From an uncultured Lachnospiraceae bacterium (GTDB taxonomy: Bacteria > Bacillota > Clostridia > Lachnospirales > Lachnospiraceae), in NCBI GenBank assembly GCA_937885345.1, contig CAKZZH010000031.1:1-25333 (forward strand): a stretch of 25,333 nt of DNA, given 5' to 3'. Below are positions 14,906 to 22,501 of this stretch, piece by piece. The position numbers and the translations under genes are program-made. Position 1 is the stretch's first letter. Each line of letters starts with the position of its first letter. The notes beneath the pieces are model-generated. The model did no database searches. It was not told the DNA's origin and worked only from the letters and a program-made list of their open reading frames with translations.

Positions 14906-15859
14906 ATGGCTATAGCGGATTTTAAAGATAAACAGAATATAAGAGGTATATTTTACTGTCAGTATAAATCGACCGGAGTGACCAAGGCCGGCAAGGATTA
15001 TTTTAATCTTAATCTTACCGATAAAACGGGAAGCATTTCCGCAAAAGTCTGGGATGTTACATCGCCCGGGATCAGGGAATTTGATGTCAAGGATTTCGTT
15101 GAGGCGACGGGAAGCGTGCAGATTTTTAACGGTGGTTTGCAGCTTGTTATCAGCAATATCAGCGTTGCGGAGCCGGGTACTTACGATCCTCATGATTTTA
15201 TGCCGACCTCCAAGAGGGACATTGAGGAGATGTATACGCAGCTTCTTGCCGTTACCGACAAGGTCACGAATCCCTATCTTCGCAAACTTATCGATATGTA
15301 TTTCCGCGAGGATACCGCTTTTATCGCAAAGTTCAAGGAACATTCGGCAGCCAAGGCGATGCATCACGGATTTGTCGGCGGCCTTCTTGAACACACGCTC
15401 GGCGTTGTGAGCAATTGTGACTGGATCGCAGACAGATATCCATGGCTCGACAAGAGCCTTCTGCTTACCGCAGCCCTCTTTCACGACATCGGCAAAATAT
15501 ACGAGCTCTCGCCTTTTCCTGATAATGACTACACTAAGGCCGGCGATCTGCTCGGTCATATCGTTATCGGCTACAATATGATCAATACCTCCATCGGTAA
15601 AATACAAGGCTTTCCGAATGATCTGAAACTTGAACTTGAGCACTGTATAATCGCGCATCACGGCAAGGAAGAATTTGGTTCTCCCAAGAAGCCCGGAATT
15701 GCTGAGGCGTTGGCGCTCACCTTCGCGGACGATCTTGATGCGAAGATGGAAATGTGCATTGAGGGACTTGATTCGATGAACGAGGAAGATGAGAAGGCAA
15801 GACCGAAGGGGCTTGATGCGGCGATAAGAAGAACCGGCGAATGGGACGTAAATAACTGA
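14906..15859 (+). CDS. yhaM: YhaM-type 3'-5' exoribonuclease (OB fold plus HD domain)
   Basis: The protein has 317 residues, about the length of Bacillus YhaM (Cbf1 in Staphylococcus and pneumococcus), which trims RNA 3' ends and needs Mn2+ or similar metals. An N-terminal OB-fold nucleic-acid-binding domain covers about 10-90 (GIFYCQYKSTGVTKAGKDYF, then VQIFNGGLQLVI). An HD hydrolase domain covers about 150-290 with the metal ligands visible: H163 in LLEHT, H193-D194 in ALFHDIGK, H218 in LGHIV, H251/H252 in IIAHHG, and a downstream Asp pair in FADDLDA. AAGGAG lies 6 nt before ATG 14906. The gene sits between the PDZ protein and rlmD, with only 42 bp to the latter, so it is probably co-transcribed with it. 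Confidence 0.93.
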   Translation: MAIADFKDKQNIRGIFYCQYKSTGVTKAGKDYFNLNLTDKTGSISAKVWDVTSPGIREFDVKDFVEATGSVQIFNGGLQLVISNISVAEPGTYDPHDFMPTSKRDIEEMYTQLLAVTDKVTNPYLRKLIDMYFREDTAFIAKFKEHSAAKAMHHGFVGGLLEHTLGVVSNCDWIADRYPWLDKSLLLTAALFHDIGKIYELSPFPDNDYTKAGDLLGHIVIGYNMINTSIGKIQGFPNDLKLELEHCIIAHHGKEEFGSPKKPGIAEALALTFADDLDAKMEMCIEGLDSMNEEDEKARPKGLDAAIRRTGEWDVNN

Positions 15860-15901
15860 GAATGCCGGCCGCTTCAAAAATGATCAAGAGTGGTGACCGG
15901 T

Positions 15902-17722
15902 ATGGAAAAGACCCAAAATAACGAACATAAGATTCATAAAAACATTGAATGCGAGATCCTTAAAAACAGTGAATACGAAATCTTTATAGATGATATGACG
16001 ATAACAGGAGAGGGCGTAGGCAGGATTAATGGCTACGCTCTTTTTGTGAAAGATGCGCTTCCGGGTGACAGGATCATTGCGAAGGTTATCAAAATCAAGA
16101 AGAACTACGGCTATGGAAGACTGATGAAGATCCTCGTTCCTTCACCGTCAAGAGTTGATCCGCCATGCATGGTATCACGCGCATGCGGCGGTTGCAGCCT
16201 GATGGCTATGGATTACAAGGCTCAGCTGGAATATAAGAAATCCATTATCATAAATAATCTGAAGAGGCTTGGAGGAATTGATCTGGAAAAGGAGCCGGAT
16301 GCCTCGAGCGTTTCTGATGATTCGAATACTTCGAACGCCGGCGATTTCACCCATATTAAAATGCCCGATGTTATAGGAATGGATGAGCCATACAGATACC
16401 GCAATAAAGCACAGTTCCCGATAGGAAGGGATAAGAATGGATGCATTGTTTCGGGGTTTTATGCAGGCAGAACGCATGATATCATTCCGTGTGAGGACTG
16501 CCTGATCGGTTTGGAAGCAAACCGCTTTATATTGGATGCGATCAAGTCCCATATGGAACGGTTCGATATCGAACCATATGACGAAGCGAGCCATTCGGGA
16601 CTTGTGAGACATATCTTGATAAGAGCGGGTTTTGCTACGGGTGAACTGATGGTATGCCCTGTTATAAACGGTAATTCGATACCCGGTGAGGATGAACTGA
16701 TCAAATCACTTCTGGCTCTGGATCTTCGAGATTACCGTATTACTTCGATTATTCTTAATTACAATACCGAGAAAACAAATGTGATCCTCGGTGGTAAATG
16801 CAGGACGATTTACGGAAATGACTATATCGAAGATTATATCGGTGATGTAAAATTCAGAATTTCGCCTTTATCATTTTACCAGGTTAATCCGGTTCAGACG
16901 AAGAAACTCTACGATATTGCGCTTGATTATGCGGACCTTCACGGCGGTGAGACTGTATTTGATCTGTACTGCGGAATAGGCACGATATCTCTGTTCCTTG
17001 CGCAGAAAGCAGGACATGTCTACGGTGTCGAAATCGTTCCTCAGGCAATTGAAGATGCGAAGCAAAATGCCGCGCTCAACAATATCAACAACGCATCTTT
17101 CTATGTCGGTGCAGCGGAAGAAATTGCTCCTATGTTATACGAGAAAAACGGCATCACAGCTGATGTTGTCGTCGTCGACCCTCCTCGCAAGGGCTGCGAT
17201 GAGCGCCTCATCTCAACCATCCTTACTATGGCCCCTTCCCGTATCGTCTATGTAAGCTGTGATTCAGCCACCCTTGCCCGCGACCTAAAACTACTCCTCA
17301 CCGGCGGTTACGAGCTGCAGAAGATTCAAGGCGTCGACCAATTCTGCCATAGTGGGCATGTCGAGACGGTTGTCTGTCTTTCCAAGGGGTCCACGATGTC
17401 CGGTGGACATCGGCTTTGGACAGACCGGAGCGGAGCGGAGACTGTCAAGAGCAAAAAGATCCGTGTGGAGTTCAGTCTGGAGGATATGGACACGGACGGG
17501 TTCAAGAAGGGCGCTACATATAACGCAATCCGGGACTGGATAAAAGAAAAGTATGGATATCGTGTGACAAATCTGAATATCGCGCAGGTTAAGCAGAAGC
17601 ATGGGATCATCGAGCGTGAGAATTACAACAAACCGAAGTCACCTGACAGTAAGCAACCGGGATGTCCGGGGGAGAAAGTAAAGGCGATAGAAGATGCCAT
17701 GAGGCATTTTAAGATGATATGA
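15902..17722 (+). CDS. rlmD: 23S rRNA (uracil-C5)-methyltransferase, RlmD/RumA family, with C-terminal extension
   Basis: This protein (606 residues from ATG 15902; in-frame GTGs at 15890 and 15893 are alternatives) methylates a uridine of 23S rRNA using S-adenosylmethionine. It shows a TRAM domain (about 25-80), iron-sulfur cysteines C89, C95 and C98 with a C197/C200 pair, a SAM-binding motif VFDLYCGIGTISLF (352-365), VVDPPRKG (424-431), nucleophile C453 in VYVSCDSATLARD, and the base E488 in GHVETV. A normal family member would stop near residue 495. Here a polar linker and a roughly 90-residue helical domain follow (ATYNAIRDWIKEKYG, AQVKQKHGII, ending GEKVKAIEDAMRHFKMI). I recall similar tails on Lachnospiraceae RlmD proteins. 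From about 17160 to 17350 third codon positions become noticeably C-rich, unlike the gene's first part. Confidence 0.93.
   Translation: MEKTQNNEHKIHKNIECEILKNSEYEIFIDDMTITGEGVGRINGYALFVKDALPGDRIIAKVIKIKKNYGYGRLMKILVPSPSRVDPPCMVSRACGGCSLMAMDYKAQLEYKKSIIINNLKRLGGIDLEKEPDASSVSDDSNTSNAGDFTHIKMPDVIGMDEPYRYRNKAQFPIGRDKNGCIVSGFYAGRTHDIIPCEDCLIGLEANRFILDAIKSHMERFDIEPYDEASHSGLVRHILIRAGFATGELMVCPVINGNSIPGEDELIKSLLALDLRDYRITSIILNYNTEKTNVILGGKCRTIYGNDYIEDYIGDVKFRISPLSFYQVNPVQTKKLYDIALDYADLHGGETVFDLYCGIGTISLFLAQKAGHVYGVEIVPQAIEDAKQNAALNNINNASFYVGAAEEIAPMLYEKNGITADVVVVDPPRKGCDERLISTILTMAPSRIVYVSCDSATLARDLKLLLTGGYELQKIQGVDQFCHSGHVETVVCLSKGSTMSGGHRLWTDRSGAETVKSKKIRVEFSLEDMDTDGFKKGATYNAIRDWIKEKYGYRVTNLNIAQVKQKHGIIERENYNKPKSPDSKQPGCPGEKVKAIEDAMRHFKMI
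17394..17412. repeat. Hairpin-forming inverted repeat inside the rlmD 3' part
   Basis: CGATGTCC (17394-17401) and GGACATCG (17405-17412) form a perfect 8-bp stem around GGT. It lies in the linker region of rlmD, about 35 bp after the codons for the conserved His-Val-Glu. It may be a coding accident or a recombinase-related site at a possible integration junction. No T-run follows. Confidence 0.5.
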
Positions 17723-17740
17723 ATATGAGGAGGAATTAAA

Positions 17741-19534
17741 ATGAATTATTTAACGGATCAGGAAATTGATGTTCTTATAAGTGATATCAAGGCCGGCAAT
17801 AACGATGCATGGGGTGATATTTGTCGCAATTTTGACCGCTATATTCATGAGTGCTGCTGGAAGAGATTAAGAAAATTTGATATGTCAGATACCTTTCGTA
17901 TGGAACTGGAAGAAGATTTATATATAGCCGGATGGCAGGGTTTTGTATCTGCCATAAAAAACTTTAACCCTGAAAATGGGAAACTTCTGACATATGCGAC
18001 ATATTACATAAACGGAGAGATATCAAAGGAACTGGATCTTCAACTGAATCCGTTGGGACTTACAGAGAGACCGAGACCTGAAAAGAGGGAATCGGTCGAG
18101 ACTGAAAGCAGTATTATCTCGCGTATTTCAATAGATGAAGACGTGGGAATACCGGAGAATGTGCTATCTTATGCTCTCATGCGGGGAAAATATAGTGATG
18201 AGGCTGAAACAGACACATCCGGAGATGGAAGTCTCAGTAGAATGTCAGAGATAGCAGGGCTTCTTAAAGATGAAAAAGCTAATAAAGAAGCACTGGCACA
18301 GTTGTTTTCCGAAAGCGGAATATCAGATCTTGGAGGATATAGCAATGAAAGAAGCACCCTTCAGATACTGGAAATATTAAAGCAGATTACGGATGAGAAG
18401 CATTGTGTATCAAAGGAAGACTTAAAGCGTCTGCTTCGTCTGTATCGCATTGGAAAATATAGTAACAGTACTTCTGTTGAATCAGATAATACATTCAATA
18501 AAATGATCGCCGAGATCCTGCTGGAACTTAATCCCGGGAAGTACAGCGATGATAATGACGGCGATTACAGGATCAAATATGACGGCTATACGGAAGATAA
18601 GCTGAATAAAAGCATTAAAAAGAATAGGAGCAGTTCGCAGAAGGTGGAGTCTGGATCGGCTCCGGTTCTGAATGGTCTTTCTTATGTACATCCTTTTACC
18701 TATGAGGAAACAGACTGGCTGATGCAGCTTGTAAGTTTTTCGGACATGCTGTCCTTGGAGGAGAAGGAGAGACTGATAGGCAAGATCATTGATACTGCCG
18801 GTAAATATTACACGACTCCATACTGGGATGGAAAAAGCCTTAAGTTCAGCCCTAAAGCGGTGCATGGGAGATTTACAGGGAGAACAACTAATGAAAAAGC
18901 CGGGTTTGCGGATAATCTGAAGACACTCCAATATGCGGTGAATAATCTGGGACAGGTGCGATTTAAGTTTAATCGCTACAATGCTGAACACGAACTGGTA
19001 CCGACGGATGAATATGTGCATCAACTGAGTCCGTACCATCTGGTGGTTTATCACGACAATTACTATTGTATCGGACTTAAGAAAGGTGATAGTCGTGTGT
19101 GGCATTACCGAGTGGATCTGATGTCGGATATGGAACTGATACTGGACGAAGGAGGCAGAGTCGTTCCTGTCGAGATCACGGATTTCGCGGGTCTTCCGAT
19201 ATTTAATGTGACCTGGGATCCGGAAAAATATATGTCAGAGCATCTAAATATGGCTTACGATGAACCGCGGGATATCAGGATTAGGATAAGAAATACGGAC
19301 TATACCATCATCCACGACTGGTTCGGGGATCATTATGAAAAGGTGGATGAAGTCACCGGAACGGATGATAAGGGACAGAAAGTACAGTATGATATTGTGA
19401 AAGTACGGACATCCCCGACAATGATAGTACACTGGGCGATGCAGTATGGGCGCAAGGTGGAGATTTTGGATGAGGAGATAAGAAATAATATAAGGAAGAC
19501 TATATCTAAAATGGGTGAAACTTATGGGAAATAA
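17741..19534 (+). CDS. Fusion of a sigma-70 region 2-like domain to a winged-helix/WYL regulator
   Basis: This 597-residue protein starts at ATG 17741 after GAGGAGGA, 18 bp after rlmD. Residues about 14-98 resemble sigma-70 region 2: a helical start, an acidic ELEEDLYIAGWQGFVSAI stretch where sigma factors have EDLxQEG-x-x-G-L, then FNPENGKLLTYATYYINGEI, close to the FDP-x-G-x-F-x-TYA core. No region 4 is evident. After a polar linker comes a helix-turn-helix-like part (about 203-285). Then come the helical hinge typical of WYL proteins (317-360), a WYL domain (about 390-470, with YHLVVYHDNYYCIG in place of the usual WYLIG, then VWHYRVDLM) and a WCX-type C-terminus (485-590). WYL domains sense ligands such as nucleic acids and often control defence or stress genes. 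I infer the local regulator of this cluster. Confidence 0.82.
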   Translation: MNYLTDQEIDVLISDIKAGNNDAWGDICRNFDRYIHECCWKRLRKFDMSDTFRMELEEDLYIAGWQGFVSAIKNFNPENGKLLTYATYYINGEISKELDLQLNPLGLTERPRPEKRESVETESSIISRISIDEDVGIPENVLSYALMRGKYSDEAETDTSGDGSLSRMSEIAGLLKDEKANKEALAQLFSESGISDLGGYSNERSTLQILEILKQITDEKHCVSKEDLKRLLRLYRIGKYSNSTSVESDNTFNKMIAEILLELNPGKYSDDNDGDYRIKYDGYTEDKLNKSIKKNRSSSQKVESGSAPVLNGLSYVHPFTYEETDWLMQLVSFSDMLSLEEKERLIGKIIDTAGKYYTTPYWDGKSLKFSPKAVHGRFTGRTTNEKAGFADNLKTLQYAVNNLGQVRFKFNRYNAEHELVPTDEYVHQLSPYHLVVYHDNYYCIGLKKGDSRVWHYRVDLMSDMELILDEGGRVVPVEITDFAGLPIFNVTWDPEKYMSEHLNMAYDEPRDIRIRIRNTDYTIIHDWFGDHYEKVDEVTGTDDKGQKVQYDIVKVRTSPTMIVHWAMQYGRKVEILDEEIRNNIRKTISKMGETYGK

Positions 19535-20060
19535 TGTTGGAATGATAATATATGGAGAAAGCGTAAATAAATTGGATCAATTTGATAAATCCAAAGGAGT
19601 ATGGGCACTGTTTGGGAAAAGAAAAGATGATAAAGGAAGGTATATTTGCCTTAATGTCGGTAAAAGTGCAGATATAAAAACTGAAATTACATATGACATT
19701 AAACAATTAAATTTACGATTAAAAAGAGATGGTGAAAAAGAATATATTAATCAATTTGGTGAATCCTGCGACTTTAAATATAATTCTGGAAATACGCAGG
19801 AATACTTATATCCGTTTCTCTCAGAACAATATAAAGATTTCGTTTTTGTCCTGATAAACAACCAATCAAATGATCAGATATTTGAGCGGAAATTTGCATG
19901 GACTACACATTCATGTTATTGGAGAAATGGGAGACCTTTTTCAGAAACTAAAAAGAATTATTATGAGAAGCACGTCAAAAAAATTATTGGTGACATAAGT
20001 CCGGAAATAAACGACAAGGATATAAAGGAATGGATAAAATTCATAAAGTGTTTTAGATGA
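19524..20060 (+). CDS. Small protein with a possible degenerate GIY-YIG core
   Basis: The protein has 178 residues from ATG 19524, which overlaps the previous stop by 11 bp and has GGGTGA 6 nt upstream; GTG 19515 is the alternative start. Residues 25-52 (GVWALFGKRKDDKGRYICLN then VGKSADIKTEI) resemble the two strands and helix of a GIY-YIG nuclease, where VGKS matches the second half of the motif. The usual catalytic Arg in the following helix is not obvious, and the first Tyr is Trp-Ala. The rest is charged, with aromatic motifs (TTHSCYWRNGRPFSETKK). The gene is clearly more AT-rich than its neighbours and uses AT-ending codons, which suggests separate acquisition. The nuclease link is tentative. 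Co-translation with the WYL protein suggests a partner or target. Confidence 0.6.
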   Translation: MGNNVGMIIYGESVNKLDQFDKSKGVWALFGKRKDDKGRYICLNVGKSADIKTEITYDIKQLNLRLKRDGEKEYINQFGESCDFKYNSGNTQEYLYPFLSEQYKDFVFVLINNQSNDQIFERKFAWTTHSCYWRNGRPFSETKKNYYEKHVKKIIGDISPEINDKDIKEWIKFIKCFR

Positions 20061-20063
20061 GTC

Positions 20064-20095
20064 TCAAAATCTTGAGGAATAAGAACGCCATAATA
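20064..20095 (+). repeat. Recurrent 32-nt intergenic element, copy 1
   Basis: The core is TCAAAATCTTGA (inverted repeat), 12 variable bases, then CCATAATA (20088-20095). It starts 4 nt after the stop codon of the upstream gene and ends 39 nt before the HAD gene. The arms can be extended to CTCAA/TTGAG. The same layout and exact spacing recur at 20654 and 21603. This copy lacks the T-run hairpin found after the other two. Confidence 0.7.
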
Positions 20096-20134
20096 TAGGT
20101 GTAACCGAAAACGCATTATACGAGGAGGTACCCT

Positions 20135-20641
20135 ATGATAGAAAAGATTTACTTTGATATGGATGGAGTTCTTGCAGACTTTGATGGTGGTGTGACGAAG
20201 CTGTGTGGCTTAAAGCCTCTCATGCAGGGTGAGCATCGCTCTAAGGAAGAAGATAACCTGATGTGGGAAAGGATCCGAGATGTACCACATTTTTATGACA
20301 AACTGGATCCGATGCCGGGGGCAGTAGAACTTTTTAAGGAATTATATGAAAGATACGGAGATAAATGTGAGATCCTCACAGGTATTCCCAAGCCGAAGAG
20401 AGGCATTTTAACTGCCGGTGATGACAAGATAGCATGGGCTCATAGTATTTTATCGCCCATGCTTAAGGTAAATATCGTATTTCGCGATGAAAAGAAGAAT
20501 TTCTGCACAGGTAAAGACTCCATCCTGATCGATGATCTTAGATCCAATATTGATGACTGGATAAGCTACGGAGGAACCGGAATTCTCCACATTAGTTCTG
20601 AAGATACAAGATTGCAATTGTTGAAGAAAGATCTTTTGTGA
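20135..20641 (+). CDS. HAD-superfamily 5'-nucleotidase-like hydrolase
   Basis: This 168-residue protein begins at ATG 20135 with GAGGAGGT 6 nt upstream. HAD motif I is YFDMDGVLADFD (residues 6-17), with the nucleophile Asp and the acid/base Asp two residues later. Motif II is the Thr of ILTG. The conserved Lys is in the KKNFCTGKD stretch. Motif IV is ILIDDLRSNIDDW, with the paired metal-binding acids. The short helical cap and the IDD-x-x-x-N-x-x-x-W ending with a Gly-Gly turn are typical of the deoxyribonucleotidase-like (NT5C) group, which removes phosphate from nucleoside monophosphates. Length and motifs look complete. In this cluster it may act on nucleotides together with the PPP-type phosphatase at 23565; that pairing is inference. 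Confidence 0.83.
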   Translation: MIEKIYFDMDGVLADFDGGVTKLCGLKPLMQGEHRSKEEDNLMWERIRDVPHFYDKLDPMPGAVELFKELYERYGDKCEILTGIPKPKRGILTAGDDKIAWAHSILSPMLKVNIVFRDEKKNFCTGKDSILIDDLRSNIDDWISYGGTGILHISSEDTRLQLLKKDLL

Positions 20642-20653
20642 AAATCGCTATCT

Positions 20654-20685
20654 TCAATATTTTGAACTCCGGGAATTCCATATTA
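20654..20685 (+). repeat. Recurrent 32-nt intergenic element, copy 2
   Basis: TCAATATTTTGA, 12 variable bases, then CCATATTA (20678-20685). It begins 13 nt after the stop of the HAD gene. It is followed by a terminator-like hairpin at 20696-20724, as in copy 3. The match to the other copies is confined to the inverted repeat, the fixed 12-nt spacing and the CCATA block, so it is a conserved element and not a recent duplication of the whole gap. Confidence 0.75.
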
Positions 20686-20695
20686 TTAGTGAAAA

Positions 20696-20724
20696 GAATT
20701 GTCTATAGCAGGCAGTTCTTTTTT
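20696..20724 (+). terminator. Terminator-like hairpin with T-run (possible attenuator)
   Basis: GAATTGT (20696-20702) pairs with GCAGTTC (20712-20718), with two G-U pairs, followed by TTTTTT (20719-20724). Flanking A residues before the stem can pair with the T-run. The hairpin lies between the HAD gene and the next ORF, 32 bp before its ATG. The related hairpin at 21647 keeps the same stem pattern and the following TTGCA. Confidence 0.6.
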
Positions 20725-20756
20725 ATTGCATTAGTAAAAATGATCGGAGGTGCAAC

Positions 20757-21596
20757 ATGGAAAAGATTGTGATTGAGCTGATCGAATTTCTTCAGAAATG
20801 GGGGCTGTGGCAGGATGTGACTATTCTGGCGGATGGCAAAGCGTATTTTCCAGCCTGTAATAATGAAGGTGTATATTGTGGTTTGCCAAATGTTAAGATA
20901 ACTGTTTGTGAGAATCCGGAAGATTATACAATCGGTATTACGGATGAAACAGACTGTTACGGGAATATTCACCCTGTATGGAAGAACTTTTCAAATCCGG
21001 AGCATATCCTTGATATGGTATATGAGGGACCGCTTTATATGCTGCTTCGTCATGATACTTATGAAGGTATAAAGAAATCGGATATTTCTCCTGCTGCATG
21101 GGATTACATTTTTGCTCATACGGAAATCCTTGGGGATTATATTTATGAGAAATATGAGCTGGCCTCTCCGGAAGAGTTACTGACGCAGATTCTAGAGGAT
21201 AGATTTGACAACCCTGACTATACGGCATGGGACCCGCTTGTTTTCGACACATGGGAAGAATATCAGGAGTTTGTAAATGGAGAAGTATATGAAACCGGAG
21301 AAGAAAATCTCACTCCGGCATACCAAAGATACGGAACCTATGAAGAGTACCTTACAGATATTGAAATATCAGAATCTTTGAGTGTAGAGGATATAACCCC
21401 CGTCTGGGAGCAAATGGTTTTAGATGCAAAGAAGGAGTTCATCACAGAGTCCTTGAATGAAACAGGGATCATATCTATTCCGGAGATTGCCGGAGACATA
21501 ATAACGGAATTTGACAATATATTCGACCGCTATGGACTGTGGTATGATTTTGGATTTTCGTGGTCGCTTACCTGTTACAGAAAAGATGCATTTTAA
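20757..21596 (+). CDS. Unrecognised acidic protein with a repeated GLW motif
   Basis: This 279-residue soluble protein starts at ATG 20757 after CGGAGGTG. It is rich in Glu, Asp and aromatic residues and has no signal peptide or membrane segment. The same pattern occurs at both ends: I4-x-x-E7-...-K14-W15-G16-L17-W18-x-D20 and I248-x-x-E251-...-R258-Y259-G260-L261-W262-x-D264, each followed by beta-strand-like sequence. This suggests two related half-domains or a duplicated unit around a central acidic helical part (residues 150-225, for example TWEEYQEFVNGEVYETGEEN). I do not recognise a family. Conserved intergenic elements flank it on both sides, which makes it look like a module of the accessory cluster. 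Confidence 0.7.
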   Translation: MEKIVIELIEFLQKWGLWQDVTILADGKAYFPACNNEGVYCGLPNVKITVCENPEDYTIGITDETDCYGNIHPVWKNFSNPEHILDMVYEGPLYMLLRHDTYEGIKKSDISPAAWDYIFAHTEILGDYIYEKYELASPEELLTQILEDRFDNPDYTAWDPLVFDTWEEYQEFVNGEVYETGEENLTPAYQRYGTYEEYLTDIEISESLSVEDITPVWEQMVLDAKKEFITESLNETGIISIPEIAGDIITEFDNIFDRYGLWYDFGFSWSLTCYRKDAF

Positions 21597-21602
21597 ACAA
21601 CT

Positions 21603-21634
21603 TCAATATTTTGAAGATGTTGAAATCCATAATA
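21603..21634 (+). repeat. Recurrent 32-nt intergenic element, copy 3
   Basis: TCAATATTTTGA, 12 variable bases, then CCATAATA (21627-21634), starting 6 nt after the upstream stop. Here the inverted repeat is longest: CTTCAA-TATT-TTGAAG, extended by AACA/TGTT across one A-A mismatch (21596-21621), so it should form a stable RNA hairpin. A T-run hairpin follows at 21647. Confidence 0.75.
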
Positions 21635-21646
21635 ATTTTTGAAGAC

Positions 21647-21672
21647 GGATTGCGATGGTGCAGTCCTTTTTT
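21647..21672 (+). terminator. Terminator-like hairpin with T-run (possible attenuator)
   Basis: GGATTGC (21647-21653) pairs with GCAGTCC (21660-21666) with one G-U pair, a 6-nt loop, and TTTTTT at 21667-21672. The next gene starts only 44 bp downstream in the same direction, so this may be an attenuator or the end of an upstream transcript. It parallels the hairpin at 20696. Confidence 0.65.
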
Positions 21673-21715
21673 AGTTGCAGATCAACATAAACTTAAAGAA
21701 AAGGAGAAAACAGTT

Positions 21716-22501
21716 ATGAGAAACATGATGAAAGCGTATCTTGGAAATGATTACAGTGATAACCACCTTAGAAATTTCTGCCTTTACTGGATGAAAGGCA
21801 GAGAGACAAAACCAAGGTGGGAGGCTACAGAAGAATGTAAGGAGAGGTTTGATGTTTGGAGACGAAAAAATGATCTTGACTGCCTTTATTTTGGCGGTGA
21901 CCTTCGGGCAGATACTCTGATGAGTGCCTGGACACCGATCAGCTGGGTTGCGAATTGCCTTAACAGAGAGTATGATATTAAATTCTACAAATTTGCAACG
22001 GATGATGATCCCAATCATTATCTGAAGCTCCTTGCAGATGACAGGGATGCTTACCTCCCACCAAAGCACGAATTGGTGCAGCTCCTTGACAGATTCCTTG
22101 AACTTGCGGAGCTTAGATGTAATTATATCCTCCTTCCAGACAGAGCGATGAACAGGGCAAGATACAATTGTGAGGTAGCCGGAATAGGAAGGGTCAGATT
22201 ATATGATGAAGTACCACCTATGCTTTATCATTTATTTGATGAGGAGTGGTTTGGGAAATATTTCGATCAACAGTCCCTTGACCCTGTAAAATGGGTAAAG
22301 CGTGAACGCTTGGAGACCGGATTCTGTGACGGAATCATTGACCAGAATCATGTGATCCCGCTTATAAAGGATCTTCATCCAGGAAAAGGGAAAAGCCTGA
22401 GAAAAGAAACTGAAATAAGAGAGGCATTAACATACATGATAAATCTGTTGGAGACCCGTATGAAAGCTATGGAAACGGAGGTAACAGGTCATGAGGATTA
22501 A
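21716..22501 (+). CDS. Unrecognised cytoplasmic protein of the accessory cluster
   Basis: The protein has 261 residues from ATG 21716, chosen because AAAGGAG lies 8 nt upstream. The frame is open further back, but that would run through the T-run hairpin and the previous gene. It is soluble and charged, with many aromatic residues and several conserved-looking blocks: RNFCLYWMKGRETKPRWEA, DCLYFGGDLRADTLMSAWTP, and a basic C-terminal helix (KSLRKETEIREALTYMINLL). No catalytic motif is recognisable. It overlaps the next ORF by 11 bp, with that gene's ribosome site inside this one, so the two products are probably made together and may interact. Function unknown. Confidence 0.72.
   Translation: MRNMMKAYLGNDYSDNHLRNFCLYWMKGRETKPRWEATEECKERFDVWRRKNDLDCLYFGGDLRADTLMSAWTPISWVANCLNREYDIKFYKFATDDDPNHYLKLLADDRDAYLPPKHELVQLLDRFLELAELRCNYILLPDRAMNRARYNCEVAGIGRVRLYDEVPPMLYHLFDEEWFGKYFDQQSLDPVKWVKRERLETGFCDGIIDQNHVIPLIKDLHPGKGKSLRKETEIREALTYMINLLETRMKAMETEVTGHED

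Noticed and set aside
14825..15877. 350-codon open frame on the minus strand opposite yhaM
   Set aside because: It is fully antisense to the clear OB-fold/HD gene, and its translation shows no recognisable fold or start signal.
21560..21715. 52-codon upstream extension of the ORF ending at 22501
   Set aside because: It runs through the T-run hairpin and the end of the previous gene; the ATG at 21716 has an AAAGGAG site at proper distance.
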